From: Pyruvatibacter sp. HU-CL02332
GTDB taxonomy: Bacteria > Pseudomonadota > Alphaproteobacteria > CGMCC-115125
Direction: 5' to 3'
Assembly (NCBI RefSeq): GCF_040362765.1
Contig: NZ_BAABWK010000002.1
Coordinates: 186,001-250,000, forward strand
DNA length: 64,000 bases
The first letter of the stretch is position 1; every line of letters starts with the position of its first letter. Positions 1-9,145 of this stretch are shown here, one piece after another. Under the pieces are notes generated by a model. The model was not told where the DNA came from, ran no database searches, and saw only the letters and a list, made by a program, of their open reading frames with translations. Both the position numbers and the translations under genes were made by a program.

Positions 1-34
1 GTCCATGAACTCCAAGAATACGCCGAGGGACTAG
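1..34 (+). CDS. rplM: 50S ribosomal protein L13, C-terminal tail (partial)
   Basis: Only the last ten codons are inside the window, read from base 2 and ending at TAG 32-34 (SMNSKNTPRD). A tail of this kind (MNSKN followed by a few polar residues) is usual for alphaproteobacterial L13, and rplM directly before rpsI is the standard bacterial order. Three bases separate the stop from the rpsI start. The call rests mostly on context. Confidence 0.7.
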   Translation, partial: SMNSKNTPRD

Positions 35-37
35 AGA

Positions 38-544
38 ATGTCAGAAACAGAAACCAAGTCCCTGGAAGATCTGGGCGACGCAATGACAGCTGCCGTCTCC
101 GACGCACCGGTTGTTGATGCAGAACCTGAGGTTCTTCCTGATCCGAAGATTGACGAGCTGGGCCGCTCCTATGCCACTGGCAAGCGTAAGGATGCGGTTG
201 CCCGCGTCTGGATCAAGCGCGGCACTGGCACCATCACGGTCAATGGCCGTGACCAGGAAAAGTACTTCGCACGCCCTGTGCTGCGGATGCTGGTCAACCA
301 GCCACTCGTGGTGACTGAGCGCGCGTCGGAGTTCGACATCATCTGCACCGTCACCGGTGGTGGCCTGTCAGGTCAGGCTGGTGCTGTGCGTCATGGCATC
401 TCCAAAGCCCTGACCCTGTTTGAGCCAGGCCTGCGCCGTACGCTCAAAGCAGGTGGCTTCCTGACACGCGACAGCCGTGTTGTTGAACGTAAGAAGTTTG
501 GCCGCGCGAAAGCCCGCCGGAGCTTCCAGTTCTCCAAGCGCTAG
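38..544 (+). CDS. rpsI: 30S ribosomal protein S9
   Basis: Small-subunit ribosomal protein S9, which contacts 16S rRNA and reaches the P-site tRNA with its C-terminal tail. The 168-residue product has an acidic, non-conserved N-terminal extension of about 40 residues, as often seen in alphaproteobacteria. The S9 core follows: [13 protein letters not shown] near residue 46, then [19 protein letters not shown], and a basic tail ending SFQFSKR. The family tail normally ends in Lys-Arg, as here. It is almost certainly cotranscribed with rplM, and a hairpin plus T-run follows the stop. Confidence 0.98.
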   Translation: MSETETKSLEDLGDAMTAAVSDAPVVDAEPEVLPDPKIDELGRSYATGKRKDAVARVWIKRGTGTITVNGRDQEKYFARPVLRMLVNQPLVVTERASEFDIICTVTGGGLSGQAGAVRHGISKALTLFEPGLRRTLKAGGFLTRDSRVVERKKFGRAKARRSFQFSKR

Positions 545-571
545 GCTTCAAACCATTATCAATTGCGGGGA

Positions 572-602
572 GGGCGGTTCTTTGGAGCCGCCCTTTCTTT
601 TT
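572..602 (+). terminator. Rho-independent terminator of rplM-rpsI
   Basis: GGGCGG at 572-577 pairs with CCGCCC at 588-593, followed by a T-rich run. It sits 27 bases after the rpsI stop. Confidence 0.8.
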
Positions 603-610
603 GGCTGCTG

Positions 611-1051
611 TCAGGGCTTCGCCGGCGCAATCACCGCTTCTGCCTTGTAGCGTCCGTGGCACTCGGACACGGACTTTTTGACTATGACCTTGCGAAACAG
701 CTCGTCGCGCTCCAACCAGATGGCGGCGATGTCTGCGTCAATGCCCACTTCAGCCAGTGCTTCGGCAAGCAGTCCGTGGCGGATGTCAAAGACTTCGTCC
801 GTAATGAAGAGGTGCGGATGGGCCTTGTTTGGCAGGCGACCTGAATAGGTCATCGGGCCACCGAGAATACCGACGAAAAAATCCGTGAGCTGGTTTTCCT
901 GATGCTGGCGATCCGAATTGGCAAAGAATCCCTTCAGCCAAGGGTGCGCATAGACCTTGCCGTAAAAGACACGGTGAACCTTGAGAACAACGTCTCTGCC
1001 ACCGATGACGTCGATCAGTGGAACCTCCGATGTGGCACGTTGGGCTTGCAT
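611..1051 (-). CDS. Truncated-hemoglobin-like (2/2 globin) protein
   Basis: A 146-residue globin-like protein. The region HPWLKGFFAN..., then ILGGPMTYSGR and NKAHPHLFI (candidate proximal histidine in AHPHL), then FDIRHGLLAEAL, follows the pattern of truncated hemoglobins, which bind heme and usually handle O2, NO or related ligands. I cannot assign group 1, 2 or 3 from motifs alone. A C-terminal extension after LFRKVIVKK carries the only cysteine (SECHGRY), which is not part of the globin core. It is monocistronic and convergent with rpsI. Its start is ATG at 1051; the Shine-Dalgarno is poor. Confidence 0.75.
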   Translation of the reverse strand: MQAQRATSEVPLIDVIGGRDVVLKVHRVFYGKVYAHPWLKGFFANSDRQHQENQLTDFFVGILGGPMTYSGRLPNKAHPHLFITDEVFDIRHGLLAEALAEVGIDADIAAIWLERDELFRKVIVKKSVSECHGRYKAEAVIAPAKP

Positions 1052-1197
1052 CCTGTGAGACCTGCTCAGTTACTCCTGGTTGTCTGAACACTGCACTGCA
1101 ACCATGAATAATTGTGAAAGAGAGCTGGCCTGGTCCTTGAAGCGTCAGTACGCACCTCTATCTAACTAATAGTAATTCGCAAATACGGGTGATCGAG

Positions 1198-1431
1198 ATG
1201 GCGCGGACGATGACGAAAACAGCGACCTATTCCGTCATGCACATGGTTGTGGCGATCAGCGTGGCCTATGCGCTGACCGGGAGCTGGATTGTGGCCCTTG
1301 GTATCGGGCTGGTGCAGCCTGTCGTGCAAACCGTGGCCTACCATCTGCACGAAAGGGCATGGTCTTTTGGTGATCCGCGTGGCCATAGTCGGCGTAAGGT
1401 TACCATCGACACGGCACAGGCTGCGGCTTAG
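1198..1431 (+). CDS. DUF2061 small membrane protein
   Basis: A 77-residue membrane protein (MARTMTKTATYSVMHM...) with two hydrophobic helices. It ends with the HERAW motif that is typical of DUF2061, a family of unknown function. The start is placed at ATG 1198, behind GGGTGATCGAG; an in-frame GTG lies at 1189. It is a single gene between the divergent globin gene and the alpha/beta hydrolase. Confidence 0.7.
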   Translation: MARTMTKTATYSVMHMVVAISVAYALTGSWIVALGIGLVQPVVQTVAYHLHERAWSFGDPRGHSRRKVTIDTAQAAA

Positions 1432-1544
1432 TTGGCACCCGGACACAATATGTTGGGTTCCAAGGGGGTAGGCGGCGTCTGACAGCAAAACCCGTGATCG
1501 GTGAGCAATTTCAGCGGTCTAGCCGCTCATATGAGGGTCATTGA

Positions 1545-2336
1545 ATGTCAGATATTGGTCACGCTCCGCCTGAAACGCCTCACAAATACCGCCCGATTGC
1601 ACCGCCACGGCCGACTCTCTGGCCGCTGGAAATGCGTGTTCTGGGCGAAGGGGCAGCCCTTGCAGCCGCCTGGCCGGCCCTAGACCGGGCCCCCAATGGC
1701 GACGGCCACGGTGTGATCGTGGTTCCGGGCTTTTCGACAGATGACAACTCGACTGTTCCCCTGCGCCGCTACATCCGCAACCGCGGGTATCACACCCGTG
1801 GCTGGCGCAATGGCCGCAATGATGGCCCGACACAGGCAAATCTCGACGCCATCGTCGATAATGCCAAGGAACTGGCCGACAAGACGGGCGAAAAGGTCTC
1901 GCTTGTGGGCTGGAGCCTGGGCGGGGTTCTTGTTCGCGAAGCCACCCGTCAAAATCCTGAACTTGTGCGTGGCGTCATCACCATGGGCAGTCCGTTCCAG
2001 GATGTGAGGGCCAACTCCATCAGCATTATGTGGAACCTTCTGGCCTCGAAGGATCGGATTGAGGACAAAGAGCGCACAGAAGCGCTTGGCGCGCCAATTC
2101 CAGTCCCAGCCACGGCCATTTTCTCGAGTACGGATGCGGTTGTGGCCGGTGACGCCTGCCGGGAGCGCCCTGGTGGAAAGCGGGAATCCATTGAAGTTTT
2201 CGCCAGCCATTTCGGTCTGGGCGTCAATCCGCTGGTTTACTACGCCATTGCGGACCGCCTCGCCCAGAAGAAGGGCACCTGGAAGCACTTCGAACCCCCG
2301 GCACTCATGAAACGCCTCTACGAAGTGCATAGCTAG
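1545..2336 (+). CDS. Alpha/beta-fold hydrolase
   Basis: A 263-residue hydrolase. It has VIVVPGFSTDD (strand and oxyanion region) around residue 58, the nucleophile elbow GWSLGG near residue 123, then VITMGSPF, and a late histidine in FASHFGLGVNP that is the likely catalytic base. The nucleophile context G-x-S-x-G with GSPF is typical of lipase/esterase-like family members, but the substrate cannot be inferred. There is no signal peptide or membrane helix, so it is probably cytosolic. It appears monocistronic, with an AGGGTCATTGA ribosome site and its own terminator. Confidence 0.85.
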   Translation: MSDIGHAPPETPHKYRPIAPPRPTLWPLEMRVLGEGAALAAAWPALDRAPNGDGHGVIVVPGFSTDDNSTVPLRRYIRNRGYHTRGWRNGRNDGPTQANLDAIVDNAKELADKTGEKVSLVGWSLGGVLVREATRQNPELVRGVITMGSPFQDVRANSISIMWNLLASKDRIEDKERTEALGAPIPVPATAIFSSTDAVVAGDACRERPGGKRESIEVFASHFGLGVNPLVYYAIADRLAQKKGTWKHFEPPALMKRLYEVHS

Positions 2337-2363
2337 GCCGCATCAGGCATCTAGGACAATCCG

Positions 2364-2398
2364 GGGAGGCGTGATACATCGCGCCTCCCTATTTGTTT
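2364..2398 (+). terminator. Rho-independent terminator after the hydrolase
   Basis: GGGAGGCG at 2364-2371 pairs with CGCCTCCC at 2382-2389 around a 10-base loop, followed by TATTTGTTTG. Confidence 0.75.
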
Positions 2399-2431
2399 GT
2401 GATCTCACGTTTTTCGTAAAGGCAGCGCACC

Positions 2432-3400
2432 ATGGCGCATACGGTATTCATCGATGGCGAAGCCGGTACAACCGGCCTTCAAATCCGCGACCGGCTGGAC
2501 GCCCGGGCAGATATTGAGGTTGTGTCGATTGATCCGGCACGCCGAAAGGATGCTGATGCCCGTGCGGAACTCCTGAATGGCTGTGACGCGTCGATTCTGT
2601 GTCTGCCCGACGATGCCGCGCGCGAAGCGGTATCCCTTGTCACGAACCCGAATGCCCGGATTCTGGACGCCTCGAGTGCCCACCGGACACTGGACGGCTG
2701 GGCCTATGGCTTTCCTGAGATGGCGCCGGGGCAGCGGGATGCCATTGCGAAGACCAAACGGCTCGCGGTTCCAGGCTGCTATCCCACGGGATTTCTCGGT
2801 CTTGTGCGTCCCCTCGTTGACGCGGGACTCATTGCGGCCGACTGGCCTGCATCTGTCTTTGGTGTGTCCGGCTACTCGGGTGGCGGCAAGGCTCTGATTG
2901 ACCGGTACGAGAACGAGAAGAATGACGCCTATATCACTGAAGGACATAGGCTTTATGGCCTGACGCTTCAGCACAAGCACTTGCCTGAGATGCAACATTT
3001 CTCTGGTCTGGATGCGGCACCGCTGTTTGTTCCAGCAACCAGTCAGTTCCGGCAGGGCATGTTGATACAGGTACCATTGCCGCTTCAGATGCTATCAAAG
3101 CACGCCCATATTTCTGATCTAAAACAAGTGTTTATGGAATTTTATAAAGGCGAACGCTTCGTAGTGGTTGCCGCTAATGATTCGGCAAATCCACCATCGG
3201 AGATGTTCGGTGAGGATCTCATTGGGACGAATACGATGCGGTTAAGCGTGTTTGGTCATGATGGCGCCGAGGGCACACCCGGTCAGGCTTTGCTGGTCGC
3301 GGAACTGGACAATCTTGGCAAGGGGGCCTCAGGCGCGGCTGTTCAGTGCCTCAACCTGATGCTGGGTCTGGATGAAAGCGCAAGCCTTTCAGCGATTTAG
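2432..3400 (+). CDS. argC: N-acetyl-gamma-glutamyl-phosphate reductase (type 2)
   Basis: Third enzyme of arginine biosynthesis; NADPH-dependent reduction of N-acetylglutamyl phosphate to the semialdehyde. At 322 residues it matches the shorter type-2 ArgC class. Visible are the cofactor-binding start [13 protein letters not shown], the substrate region DASSAHR, and the catalytic cysteine in VPGCYPTG (about residue 114). [16 protein letters not shown] follows. Proximity to rplM-rpsI is frequent in alphaproteobacteria. The segment around 3060-3200 is visibly more AT-rich than the rest of the gene while staying in frame. Confidence 0.95.
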   Translation: MAHTVFIDGEAGTTGLQIRDRLDARADIEVVSIDPARRKDADARAELLNGCDASILCLPDDAAREAVSLVTNPNARILDASSAHRTLDGWAYGFPEMAPGQRDAIAKTKRLAVPGCYPTGFLGLVRPLVDAGLIAADWPASVFGVSGYSGGGKALIDRYENEKNDAYITEGHRLYGLTLQHKHLPEMQHFSGLDAAPLFVPATSQFRQGMLIQVPLPLQMLSKHAHISDLKQVFMEFYKGERFVVVAANDSANPPSEMFGEDLIGTNTMRLSVFGHDGAEGTPGQALLVAELDNLGKGASGAAVQCLNLMLGLDESASLSAI

Positions 3401-3710
3401 TGAGCGCAATCGTCGCTTGGCAACACTCTGTTAAGTATTCAGGCACACCCTCATGAGGAAGCTGTTTCCGTCGTTATACGGTGGGCGGTGCTTGGCCAAT
3501 TTATTTGCCTATTTTGCCATGTGGCTAATGCGCTTTTGGCTGGCATTTGGTATGGAATAACTGTGTTCCGGTGCGAGGGGATTTCGCGACGTGTTGGAAC
3601 ACTTGCAGCATCGTTATCCAGATGATGGCTGCGCATCGGGTGGAATTTCCGGATTGTAGCGCCCTGACTAGGTGCCTGCTGCAGGGCCGGACGTCAAAAA
3701 AGAGAGCTTT
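3401..3710 (+). other. Intergenic region upstream of the OmpA-type lipoprotein
   Basis: 310 bases without a convincing gene. Short open frames here lack ribosome sites and protein-like composition. It presumably holds the promoter of the following lipoprotein gene, but I see no clear -35/-10 pair, repeat or terminator. Confidence 0.5.
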
Positions 3711-5255
3711 ATGACCAACACTTCTCTTTCACGTGTGAGCATTGATCAGCCATCAAAGACCCGCCGCGCCGGCTTGCGCGCAGGTCCGCTGGTTGCCGCA
3801 GCCGCTGGGCTCATGCTCGCCGCATGTTCCACTCTCCCGGACTGGACCAAGCCCTCTACCGCGTCGGACGCGATTACCGGCCAGTCACCCAGCCAGACCA
3901 CCAATCAGACGGTGGCTGCTCAGCAGGCACGTGCCGAGGCTGCCTCCGAAAACAGCAGTTTCCCGACAGCGGGTTCTACGCCTCAGGTGCCTAAGACTGG
4001 CGACGCGAGTGCGAAGCGCGATCTGGCCAACAGCCTCGTCGCTGATCGCCAGCATGCCCGTTATTCCGGCGAAGCCCTTCGTGGCGGCACCGAGCCACCT
4101 GCATCTCCGCTGCCATCGCGGCGCGTTGCCCCTTTGCCTGACCTGCCCTCAACAGCTCCGGCTGGAACGGTCGCTGCTGCCGCCCCATCTGCTGCTGGCG
4201 TCATTCCGGCACGGGATATTCCTGCATTCCAGACACCAGCTCGCCGTATGGGCCAGCTGGACGACGGCGAAATTGTTGAGACGCCAGTAGCTGCGGCTCC
4301 AGCCGCGCCTGCGCCCACAACTCCCAAGGTTGAGGTAGCAACACTGCCTGCGCCTACTGTCGCACCTGCAGCTCCATCGGCTCCAGCCGCTGTGCCGTCT
4401 GCAGCAGCGCCTCGCGTCGCTTCAGCTCCGGTTGCAACACCTGTTCGTCAGGCTGCAACAGCACCTGCGCGCCGCGCCGCCGTGCCCGCACGGTCTGTTC
4501 CAACATATGAATCAGAAACCATTGCAGCGTCTGCGCCAGCGGCTTCTGTTCCTGTCCGTTCAGCCGTCACTCCGGTCAATGCATCCGGTCAGCCACAATT
4601 TGCTGTTTCCACGGCACCGCCGCTGCCTGCTGAGGTGCGTGATCAGGTGCCCGCCGTTGTTGCAGCACGTTTTGACGAGACGCTGGGTGAACCTCCCGCA
4701 GCTGCACAGAATGCTGGGCAGCTTTCAGCACCAGCTGCGCAAGTCGGTGCTGATGGTGTGGTCATTGACTATTCAGCCATCGGAGCTGGTTCACCGGTTC
4801 CTGCTACTCCCACGCTCGAGCAGGGCTCTACGCCGACACTTCCAATTCAGGCTTATGAGCCGCTGGAATTCTCCGGTGCTGCCTCAGACGCTGAAGGCGG
4901 ACCATTTGCGCCAGTTGCCATTTACTTCGGTCACGGCTCATCCAACTTGAGCGCTGCTGATCGCGCACAGATTTCCGAAGTCGCAGCGCTCCACAAGAAG
5001 CGCGGGCAGGGCTCTGTCCGTGTGGTCGGTCATGCGTCCAGCCGGACCAACAACCTGCCGGTCAATGCTCACCTGCTTGCCAATTTCGAGGCATCCATGG
5101 ACCGTGCCAATGCGGTCGCCAATGAGCTGATGCGCAAGGGCGTTGCAGCCTCTGATCTGGTGATTGAAGCGGTCGGTGACCGTGCGCCTGAATACTACGA
5201 GTCAATGCCCGCGGGCGAAGCCGGCAACCGGCGCGCGGAAATCTTTCTCGAGTAA
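3711..5255 (+). CDS. OmpA-family lipoprotein with a long Pro/Ala linker
   Basis: A 514-residue envelope protein. The start is ATG 3711, preceded by AAAAGAGAG; an upstream in-frame GTG (3672) is less likely. A signal peptide ends in the lipobox LMLAAC, giving lipidation at the cysteine near residue 38. About 340 residues of low-complexity Pro/Ala/Val sequence follow. The C-terminal ~120 residues form an OmpA-like peptidoglycan-binding domain (IYFGHGSSNLSAADR..., MDRANAVANELMRKG, GNRRAEIFLE at the end). It probably tethers the outer membrane to peptidoglycan. The TD-x-x-G motif of classical OmpA is replaced by SRTNN, so peptidoglycan affinity is uncertain. Confidence 0.85.
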   Translation: MTNTSLSRVSIDQPSKTRRAGLRAGPLVAAAAGLMLAACSTLPDWTKPSTASDAITGQSPSQTTNQTVAAQQARAEAASENSSFPTAGSTPQVPKTGDASAKRDLANSLVADRQHARYSGEALRGGTEPPASPLPSRRVAPLPDLPSTAPAGTVAAAAPSAAGVIPARDIPAFQTPARRMGQLDDGEIVETPVAAAPAAPAPTTPKVEVATLPAPTVAPAAPSAPAAVPSAAAPRVASAPVATPVRQAATAPARRAAVPARSVPTYESETIAASAPAASVPVRSAVTPVNASGQPQFAVSTAPPLPAEVRDQVPAVVAARFDETLGEPPAAAQNAGQLSAPAAQVGADGVVIDYSAIGAGSPVPATPTLEQGSTPTLPIQAYEPLEFSGAASDAEGGPFAPVAIYFGHGSSNLSAADRAQISEVAALHKKRGQGSVRVVGHASSRTNNLPVNAHLLANFEASMDRANAVANELMRKGVAASDLVIEAVGDRAPEYYESMPAGEAGNRRAEIFLE

Positions 5256-5296
5256 CGCGTAGCCGGCCTTTTTTCTGACTTCTCCTCGGGGTTCAT

Positions 5297-5335
5297 TGGC
5301 CGGGGCTGTTCCCTCATCGGGCAGCACCCCGGCCA
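5297..5335. other. GC-rich inverted repeat
   Basis: TGGCCGGGG at 5297-5305 and CCCCGGCCA at 5327-5335 form a perfect 9-bp stem with a 21-base loop, about 40 bases after the lipoprotein stop. No T-run follows, so it is not a textbook terminator; it may act as a transcript 3' stabiliser. Confidence 0.4.
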
Positions 5336-5491
5336 TTCGCCGTTTGTGCTTTCCAACAACCCGGGCCCCATCCAGGGGACACAGGCCGGGACATTGTCAA
5401 AAGCGCTGATTGTCTGCTAATGCCGCTGGACATTCGCGCGGGGTTTTATCGCCCCGCAGCACCTGCCGCGGCAGGAACCGGAACCTTTGTT

Positions 5492-6745
5492 ATGTCGCAA
5501 GAATTTCACCGTATTCGCCGCCTTCCGCCTTACGTCTTTGAAGTCGTCAACAAGCTTAAAGCCGAAGCCCGCGGGCGTGGCGAGGACATCATTGACCTGG
5601 GCATGGGAAATCCCGATCTGCCCACGCCTCAGCACATTGTCGATAAGCTGGTTGAAACGGTCTCAAAGCCGCGCACGAACCGCTACTCGACCAGTAAGGG
5701 TATTCCCGGACTGCGTCGCGCGCAGGCTGCTTACTACGAGCGCCGGTTTGGCGTGAAGCTCGATCCAGAGACCGAGATCGTTGCGACGATCGGGTCCAAG
5801 GAAGGTTTTGCAAACCTGGCACAGGCCATCACCGCGCCCGGTGATACAGTATTGGTGCCGAACCCGACTTATCCGATCCACTCATTTGGGTTCATCATTT
5901 CCGGTGCCGTGATCCGTCACGTGCCCATGGGAACTGAGAGCGAGTTCATGGCTGGTCTGGAACGGGCCATGAAGCACTCTGTACCCAAACCGTCTGCGGT
6001 TGTTCTTAACTTTCCGTCCAATCCAACGGCGCAGGTTGTAGATCTCGATTTCTACAAGGAGATGGTCAAGTTCGCCTACAAGCACGACGTGTTCCTGCTG
6101 TCGGATCTGGCCTATTCAGAGGTTTACTTCGACGACTGTCCGCCGCCACCGTCCATCCTGCAGGTGCCCGGTGCCAAGGATGTCGCGATCGAGTTCACCT
6201 CGCTCTCCAAGACCTACTCCATGCCTGGCTGGCGCATGGGCTTTGCCGTCGGCAATGAGCGCCTCGTGGCTGCGCTAACGCGCATCAAGTCCTATCTCGA
6301 CTATGGTGCGTTTACGCCCATTCAGGTGGCAGCAACCGCTGCCCTCAACGGTCCGCAGGACTGTGTGGACGAAATGCGTGCGACCTATCAGGCACGTCGT
6401 GATGCGCTTGTGCAGTCCATGGCGCAGGCTGGATGGGACATCCCATCACCGCCCGCCACGATGTTTGCGTGGGCGCCGCTGCCGGAAAAATTCCGCCATG
6501 TGGGATCGCTTGAGTTTTCAAAGATGATGCTGGAGCACGCCAAGGTGGCTGTCTCTCCGGGCATCGGGTTTGGCGAGTATGGCGACGGACATGTCCGCGT
6601 GGCGATTGTCGAGAACGAGCAGCGCATCCGTCAGGCTGCCCGCAATGTGCGTCGCTTCATGCAGAATGCGGATGCCATTCTGGCCGGCGAAACGCCGGAC
6701 CTGCGGCTGGATGAACCCGACCCGAAACCGGCTGAAGCCTCATGA
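5492..6745 (+). CDS. Class I/II PLP aminotransferase (AlaC / LL-diaminopimelate aminotransferase-like)
   Basis: Pyridoxal-phosphate transaminase of 417 residues from ATG 5492; an in-frame ATG lies upstream at 5420, but homology-like sequence begins at MSQEFHRIRRLPPYVF. Family features are LGMGNPDLPTP, RYSTSKGIPGLR, VLNFPSNPT, SDLAYSEVYFDD, the PLP lysine in SLSKTYSMPGWR (K240), and HVRVAIVENEQRIRQA. Relatives are annotated as alanine transaminase (AlaC) or LL-diaminopimelate aminotransferase. The coupling to hom (ATGA overlap) points to aspartate-family metabolism, but the substrate is not settled by sequence. Confidence 0.9.
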   Translation: MSQEFHRIRRLPPYVFEVVNKLKAEARGRGEDIIDLGMGNPDLPTPQHIVDKLVETVSKPRTNRYSTSKGIPGLRRAQAAYYERRFGVKLDPETEIVATIGSKEGFANLAQAITAPGDTVLVPNPTYPIHSFGFIISGAVIRHVPMGTESEFMAGLERAMKHSVPKPSAVVLNFPSNPTAQVVDLDFYKEMVKFAYKHDVFLLSDLAYSEVYFDDCPPPPSILQVPGAKDVAIEFTSLSKTYSMPGWRMGFAVGNERLVAALTRIKSYLDYGAFTPIQVAATAALNGPQDCVDEMRATYQARRDALVQSMAQAGWDIPSPPATMFAWAPLPEKFRHVGSLEFSKMMLEHAKVAVSPGIGFGEYGDGHVRVAIVENEQRIRQAARNVRRFMQNADAILAGETPDLRLDEPDPKPAEAS

Positions 6746-8061
6746 GCGGTAAATCCAAAAGCGGAAAACCCATCCGCGTCGGCATCGCCGGTCTTGGTAC
6801 TGTCGGCGCGGGTGTCATCAAGATCCTGACGGCGCAAGCTGATCTTCTGTCTGCGCGGGCAGGGTGTCCCATCGTCATTGGCGGTGTGTCGGCCCGCAGC
6901 AAGGATCAGGACCGGGGCGTCGATCTCTCCGCCTATCCATGGTTTGACGACTGCCTCGATATGGCTGCGTCCGACGATATTGATCTCGTGATGGAACTCA
7001 TCGGCGGCGAAGAAGGTGTTGCCCGGTCACTGGTGCAAACCGCCCTTGAGAACGGCAAACATGTTGTGACAGCCAACAAGGCCCTGCTGGCGCACCATGG
7101 TGTGGAGCTTGCGCGGCTGGCTGAAACAAAAGGCGTTGTGCTTGCCTATGAAGCGGCTGTGGCGGGTGGCATTCCCGTCATCAAGGGTCTGCGGGAAGGC
7201 CTCACAGCCAACCGGATAGACCGCATGGTCGCGATCCTGAACGGCACCTGCAATTTTGTTCTCAGCCTGATGGAAGATGAAGGTGTCAGTTTCGACGCCG
7301 CGGTCAAGCAGGCGCAGGATGTAGGGTTTGCGGAAGCCGACCCGACCACGGACATTGGTGGTTTTGACGCTGCCCACAAACTGGCCATTCTCGCCAGCAT
7401 CGCCTTTGGCACCCGCGTCAACTTTGATGCGGTGGACATTCAGGGCATTGACTCGATCACTGCCGAAGACATTGAAGCAGCCAAGGAGCTTGGCTATCGC
7501 ATCAAGCTGATCGCCGCAGCCCAGCGTCTGGACGGCGGCTGCCTCCAGCGGGTTCAGCCGGCCCTTGTGCCTCTGGCCCATCCGCTTGCGCTGGTGAGCG
7601 GCGGGGGCAATGCCATCCATCTTGAAGGCGACTGGGTCGGAGCGGTGGAATTTGGCGGTCCAGGTGCCGGAGAAGGCCCCACAGCCTCGGCGGTTGTGGC
7701 TGACACCGTTGATATTGCCCGCGGACTGGATGTTCCGGTGTTTGGCATTCCGGTGGATGATCTTGTCGCCGAAAATGCGTCTGCGGAAGATACGTCGCAG
7801 ACCGCCTTCTATCTGCGGTTCCAGATGGCCGACCAAAAGGGCACAATTGCAGCAGTTACGGGCCTTTTGGCGGAAAATGACATCTCGATTGAGACGATGA
7901 TTCAGCGCCCGGAGCGCGATCACGTAGAGGGCGCAAATATGCCTGTCATCGTGATAACCTATCCCTCAACCCGTCAGGCCCTTACCAAGGCCATTAACGC
8001 CATTGAGGAAACCGGTATCGTTGCCAGCCGCCCCCATGTTATTCGCGTGGAATCGCTGTAA
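6742..8061 (+). CDS. hom: Homoserine dehydrogenase
   Basis: Reduces aspartate semialdehyde to homoserine with NAD(P)H, feeding threonine and methionine synthesis. The 439-residue protein has the nucleotide-binding motif GIAGLGTVGAGVIKIL at about residue 14, VTANKALLAHHG, the catalytic core AYEAAVAGGIPVIKGLREGL, and GFAEADPTTDIGGFDAAHK. A C-terminal ACT domain (MADQKGTIAAVTGLLAENDISIETM) suggests feedback control by an amino acid, normally threonine. It overlaps the aminotransferase stop by 4 bases. It is followed closely by glpX. Confidence 0.97.
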   Translation: MSGKSKSGKPIRVGIAGLGTVGAGVIKILTAQADLLSARAGCPIVIGGVSARSKDQDRGVDLSAYPWFDDCLDMAASDDIDLVMELIGGEEGVARSLVQTALENGKHVVTANKALLAHHGVELARLAETKGVVLAYEAAVAGGIPVIKGLREGLTANRIDRMVAILNGTCNFVLSLMEDEGVSFDAAVKQAQDVGFAEADPTTDIGGFDAAHKLAILASIAFGTRVNFDAVDIQGIDSITAEDIEAAKELGYRIKLIAAAQRLDGGCLQRVQPALVPLAHPLALVSGGGNAIHLEGDWVGAVEFGGPGAGEGPTASAVVADTVDIARGLDVPVFGIPVDDLVAENASAEDTSQTAFYLRFQMADQKGTIAAVTGLLAENDISIETMIQRPERDHVEGANMPVIVITYPSTRQALTKAINAIEETGIVASRPHVIRVESL

Positions 8062-8145
8062 ACGTACCCGGTAGACCGACATTCTTATTTGCCACCAGCA
8101 TTCCGGCTGGCGCGCTTCACACAGATTACGAAAGACCAAAAGATC

Positions 8146-9141
8146 ATGAGCCAGGCCAAGTCCGACGATCAGGCACCAGCATCTCTTCTTCACCGTGAGC
8201 TGACGCTTGAGCTTGCCCGTGTGACCGAACGCGCCGCTGTGGCTGCATCGCGTCTGCGCGGCCGTGGCGACGAAAAAGCCGCTGACCAGGCCGCCGTGGA
8301 TGCCATGCGCCGCGAGCTCAATGCCCTGGACATCGACGGCACGGTCGTCATCGGTGAAGGCGAGCGCGACGAAGCGCCCATGCTCTACATCGGCGAAGAA
8401 GTTGGCACTAAGTCCGGCCCCAAAGTTGATATCGCGCTTGATCCGCTTGAAGGCACGACCCTGTGCGCCAAATGCATGCCCAACTCGCTGGCAACCATTG
8501 CCATGGCGGAAGGCGGGAGCCTTTTGAACGCACCTGACGTCTACATGGAAAAGATTGCCATCGGCGGCGGCTACCCTGATGGCCTTGTGGACCTGGATGC
8601 AGACCCCAAGGACAACGTCCTGGCGCTGGCCAAGGCAAAGGGTGTTGATCCCTCGCAGATCACCGTCTGCGTGCTGGATCGTCCACGTCACTCCCACATC
8701 ATCAAGTCGGTTCGTGATGCCGGTGCAGCGGTCACACTGATTACCGATGGCGACATTGCCGGTGTGATCCACACAGCTGAACCCAATACTGGCATTGACA
8801 TGTATATGGGTACGGGTGGTGCACCAGAAGGCGTGCTTGCCGCCGCAGCCCTGCGCTGCATTGGTGGTCAGATCCAGGGCCGCTTGATCTTCCGCGATGC
8901 AGAAGAACGCCGCCGCGCTGAGCGTGTTGGCTACACGGACTTTGACCGGAAATACGTCACCAACGAACTGGCATCGGGTGATGTCCTGTTTGCCGCCACC
9001 GGCGTAACCGATGGCGACATGCTGGAAGGCATCAAGTGGGGCAAGGATACCGTCTCCACGCACACTGTTGTGATGCGGTCCTCAACCGGCACTGTCCGCT
9101 ACATCAAGGCGCAGCATAGCTATCTTGCAAAGTTCCGCTAA
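8146..9141 (+). CDS. glpX: Fructose-1,6-bisphosphatase, class II (GlpX)
   Basis: Gluconeogenic hydrolysis of fructose-1,6-bisphosphate; in some autotrophs it also acts on sedoheptulose-1,7-bisphosphate. The start is set at ATG 8146 (MSQAKSDDQAP); the frame is open from 8089 but the leader is not protein-like. The 331-residue protein shows GEGERDEAPMLYIGEEVG, with metal-binding acidic residues, and DPLEGTT, also typical of class II FBPases, plus MGTGGAPEGVLAAAALRC. It continues the aminotransferase-hom run and its stop lies 4 bases before the recJ GTG. Confidence 0.95.
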   Translation: MSQAKSDDQAPASLLHRELTLELARVTERAAVAASRLRGRGDEKAADQAAVDAMRRELNALDIDGTVVIGEGERDEAPMLYIGEEVGTKSGPKVDIALDPLEGTTLCAKCMPNSLATIAMAEGGSLLNAPDVYMEKIAIGGGYPDGLVDLDADPKDNVLALAKAKGVDPSQITVCVLDRPRHSHIIKSVRDAGAAVTLITDGDIAGVIHTAEPNTGIDMYMGTGGAPEGVLAAAALRCIGGQIQGRLIFRDAEERRRAERVGYTDFDRKYVTNELASGDVLFAATGVTDGDMLEGIKWGKDTVSTHTVVMRSSTGTVRYIKAQHSYLAKFR

Positions 9142-9145
9142 ACCA

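Noticed and set aside
7966-9063. 365-codon minus-strand frame opposite glpX
   Set aside because: Antisense of glpX, whose motifs are intact on the plus strand.
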